The translations under genes were made by a program, and so were the position numbers. Below are positions 15,948 through 17,084 of a stretch of 17,084 bases of DNA, in pieces. Below the pieces are notes generated by a model. That model did not search any database. It was not told where the DNA came from and worked only from the letters and a program-made list of their open reading frames with translations. The stretch is from contig JBAWXE010000058.1 of NCBI GenBank assembly GCA_037144255.1, forward strand, positions 1-17,084. The letters are read 5' to 3'. Position 1 is the first letter of the stretch; every line of letters begins with the position of its first letter. Source of the stretch: JBAWXE01 sp037144255 (GTDB lineage Bacteria; Bacteroidota; Bacteroidia; Chitinophagales; Chitinophagaceae).

Positions 15948-16340
15948 ATGAAGAAACTTATTAAGCCTCTTTTTATCTTCGGCTCTGCTCTGGCTATGTC
16001 ATCTTGCTATAGTGACAATCTCGCAGAGCTCACTCCATCTAATGGTCTTGGCGCTCTTACCTGCGATACCACAGGTACTATTTCTTATATGTCACAAATA
16101 GTACCCATTTTGCAAAACAATTGCGGTGTCAACAATTCTTGTCATAGCTCTAGCAATACCAGTAGTTACGATCTGTCTACTTACACTGGTGTACACAATG
16201 TAGTACGCAGTGGCCAGTTACTCAGTTCTATCACATGGTCAGGCTCGCCTTCTAATATGCCTAAGAATGGTTCTAAAATGAGTGATTGCAATATCACCAA
16301 AATTCAAAAATGGATAACTGCAGGCGCACTTAATAACTAA
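15948..16340 (+). CDS. Small cytochrome c-like lipoprotein with CX5CH motif, paralogue of the preceding gene
   Basis: A 130-residue predicted lipoprotein with signal MKKLIKPLFIFGSALAMSSC, lipidated at C20. It aligns with the preceding protein over the whole mature domain: IVPILQNNC against VQPIIIANC, then the CH motif, NMPKNG against TMPKPP, and a shared tail (IQKWITAGALNN against IYVWIMQGAKNN). The putative heme motif is C59-GVNNS-C65-H66, with five residues between the cysteines, longer again than in its neighbour. M104 is the candidate distal ligand. Two extra cysteines, C39 and C114, could form a disulfide. The start is ATG 15948, giving a proper lipoprotein signal; an in-frame ATG at 15909 lies inside the upstream gene. 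The gap to the beta-barrel gene downstream is only 8 bp. Confidence 0.72.
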   Translation: MKKLIKPLFIFGSALAMSSCYSDNLAELTPSNGLGALTCDTTGTISYMSQIVPILQNNCGVNNSCHSSSNTSSYDLSTYTGVHNVVRSGQLLSSITWSGSPSNMPKNGSKMSDCNITKIQKWITAGALNN

Positions 16341-16348
16341 TTCCTACA

Positions 16349-17084
16349 ATGAAAAATTTACTCGCTATACTTTTAGTACTTACTCCTCTGTTTTCTTTGG
16401 CTCAGGAAAATAATACTACCGACTCTTCCCGATTCACTACCCACACCTTCAATGGTACTCGCGTGGTCAATTTCCAGTCTGTAGAAGTAGCTCCTGCTCA
16501 CAATCTCGAATTCATGATCCAACATCGTCTGGGCGAAATGAGCGCAGGTATCAATTCTTTTTTCGGTCTCGATAATGTGTCCAGCATACGTGTTGGCTTT
16601 GGTTATAGTATCGATGGACGTTTGGAATTAGGTGCAGGTATCAGCTCTGTAGAAAAACTCCTCGATGGTTATATCAAGTACCGCTGGCTGCGTCAAACCA
16701 AGGATAACAGTATGCCCATCAGTCTTACTTTATTAGGGGGTATGTATTGCACTCTACAGACTGACCCCAATGCAGCTGTCAATGGTTTCGATAAGTATCA
16801 CTACACTTGGGATCGTGTTTCTTATTCTTTCATGCCTCTTGTAGCTCGCAAATTCTCCGATCGTTTCTCTGCACAGCTCAGTCCTGCTTATGTGCATTTT
16901 AATATGGTAGATAATATCACCGATAAGAACGAAATGCTGGCTATGGGTTTTGCAGGTCGTTATCGTTTCTCTAAGAGAATGTCCCTCACTCTCGAGTATG
17001 GCCTGCGTTACAAGTCATACACTACGCAGACCTATTACAACACCTTCGGACTAGGATGGGATATTCAGACAGATGGGCACGTGT
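16349..17084 (+). CDS. DUF5777-like outer-membrane beta-barrel protein, 3' truncated by window
   Basis: The first 245 residues of an outer-membrane protein that runs off the window end. It has a cleavable signal peptide (MKNLLAILLVLTPLFSLA|Q). Then come FNGTRVVNFQSVE (34-46), LEFMIQHRLGEMSAG (53-67), FFGLDN (71-76), GYSIDGRLELGAGISS (85-100) and the K-YRWLRQ region (about 109-116), which match my memory of the DUF5777 beta-barrel family of Bacteroidota. Alternating hydrophobic strands and repeated aromatic residues continue to the end, fitting a barrel. It is third in the operon after the two cytochrome-like lipoproteins, and in this phylum such barrels are often found beside c-type cytochrome genes. 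Its function is unknown; a porin or partner for the lipoproteins is a guess. Confidence 0.78.
   Translation, partial: MKNLLAILLVLTPLFSLAQENNTTDSSRFTTHTFNGTRVVNFQSVEVAPAHNLEFMIQHRLGEMSAGINSFFGLDNVSSIRVGFGYSIDGRLELGAGISSVEKLLDGYIKYRWLRQTKDNSMPISLTLLGGMYCTLQTDPNAAVNGFDKYHYTWDRVSYSFMPLVARKFSDRFSAQLSPAYVHFNMVDNITDKNEMLAMGFAGRYRFSKRMSLTLEYGLRYKSYTTQTYYNTFGLGWDIQTDGHV

Overview
The window looks like a chromosomal segment of an AT-rich member of the Bacteroidota, probably near the Chitinophagaceae. The reasons are a Bacteroidota-type TamB, a secreted metalloprotease with a C-terminal type IX secretion (T9SS) sorting domain, a DUF5777-type beta-barrel, promoter elements of the TAnnTTTG class, and starts without Shine-Dalgarno sequences. 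I saw no rRNA, tRNA, CRISPR array, insertion sequence or phage gene. The lineage is inferred from protein motifs, not from a database search.

Layout. (1) 1-4653, plus strand: the 3' part of a very large TamB/AsmA-like envelope protein whose start lies before the window. (2) 4664-8400, minus strand: a glycosyltransferase, the bifunctional riboflavin gene ribBA, and a second glycosyltransferase, listed 5'->3' on the plus strand and transcribed in the opposite order. (3) 8454-11423, plus strand: a short formyltransferase followed by two tightly packed glycosyltransferases. Arms 2 and 3 diverge from a 53-bp gap. (4) 11395-12090, minus strand: ftsE, whose 3' end overlaps the last glycosyltransferase gene by 29 bp. 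(5) 12237-15152, minus strand: a secreted M43-like zinc metalloprotease with a strong terminator and a good promoter. (6) A 413-bp non-coding gap with divergent promoter signals. (7) 15566-17084, plus strand: an operon of two small cytochrome c-like lipoproteins and an outer-membrane beta-barrel of the DUF5777 type, cut by the window end.

How the genes may work together. Regions 2 and 3 form a glycan-assembly island: four GT-B glycosyltransferases and a formyltransferase that resembles nucleotide-amino-sugar N-formyltransferases more than housekeeping Fmt. It may make a surface polysaccharide carrying a formylated amino sugar. ribBA sits among them as a housekeeping gene. Region 7 is the most intriguing module. 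Two paralogous mini-cytochromes with unusual heme motifs (CX4CH and CX5CH), both predicted lipoproteins, are encoded 4 and 8 bp apart from each other and from a beta-barrel. This could be a small envelope redox module, but that function is inference.
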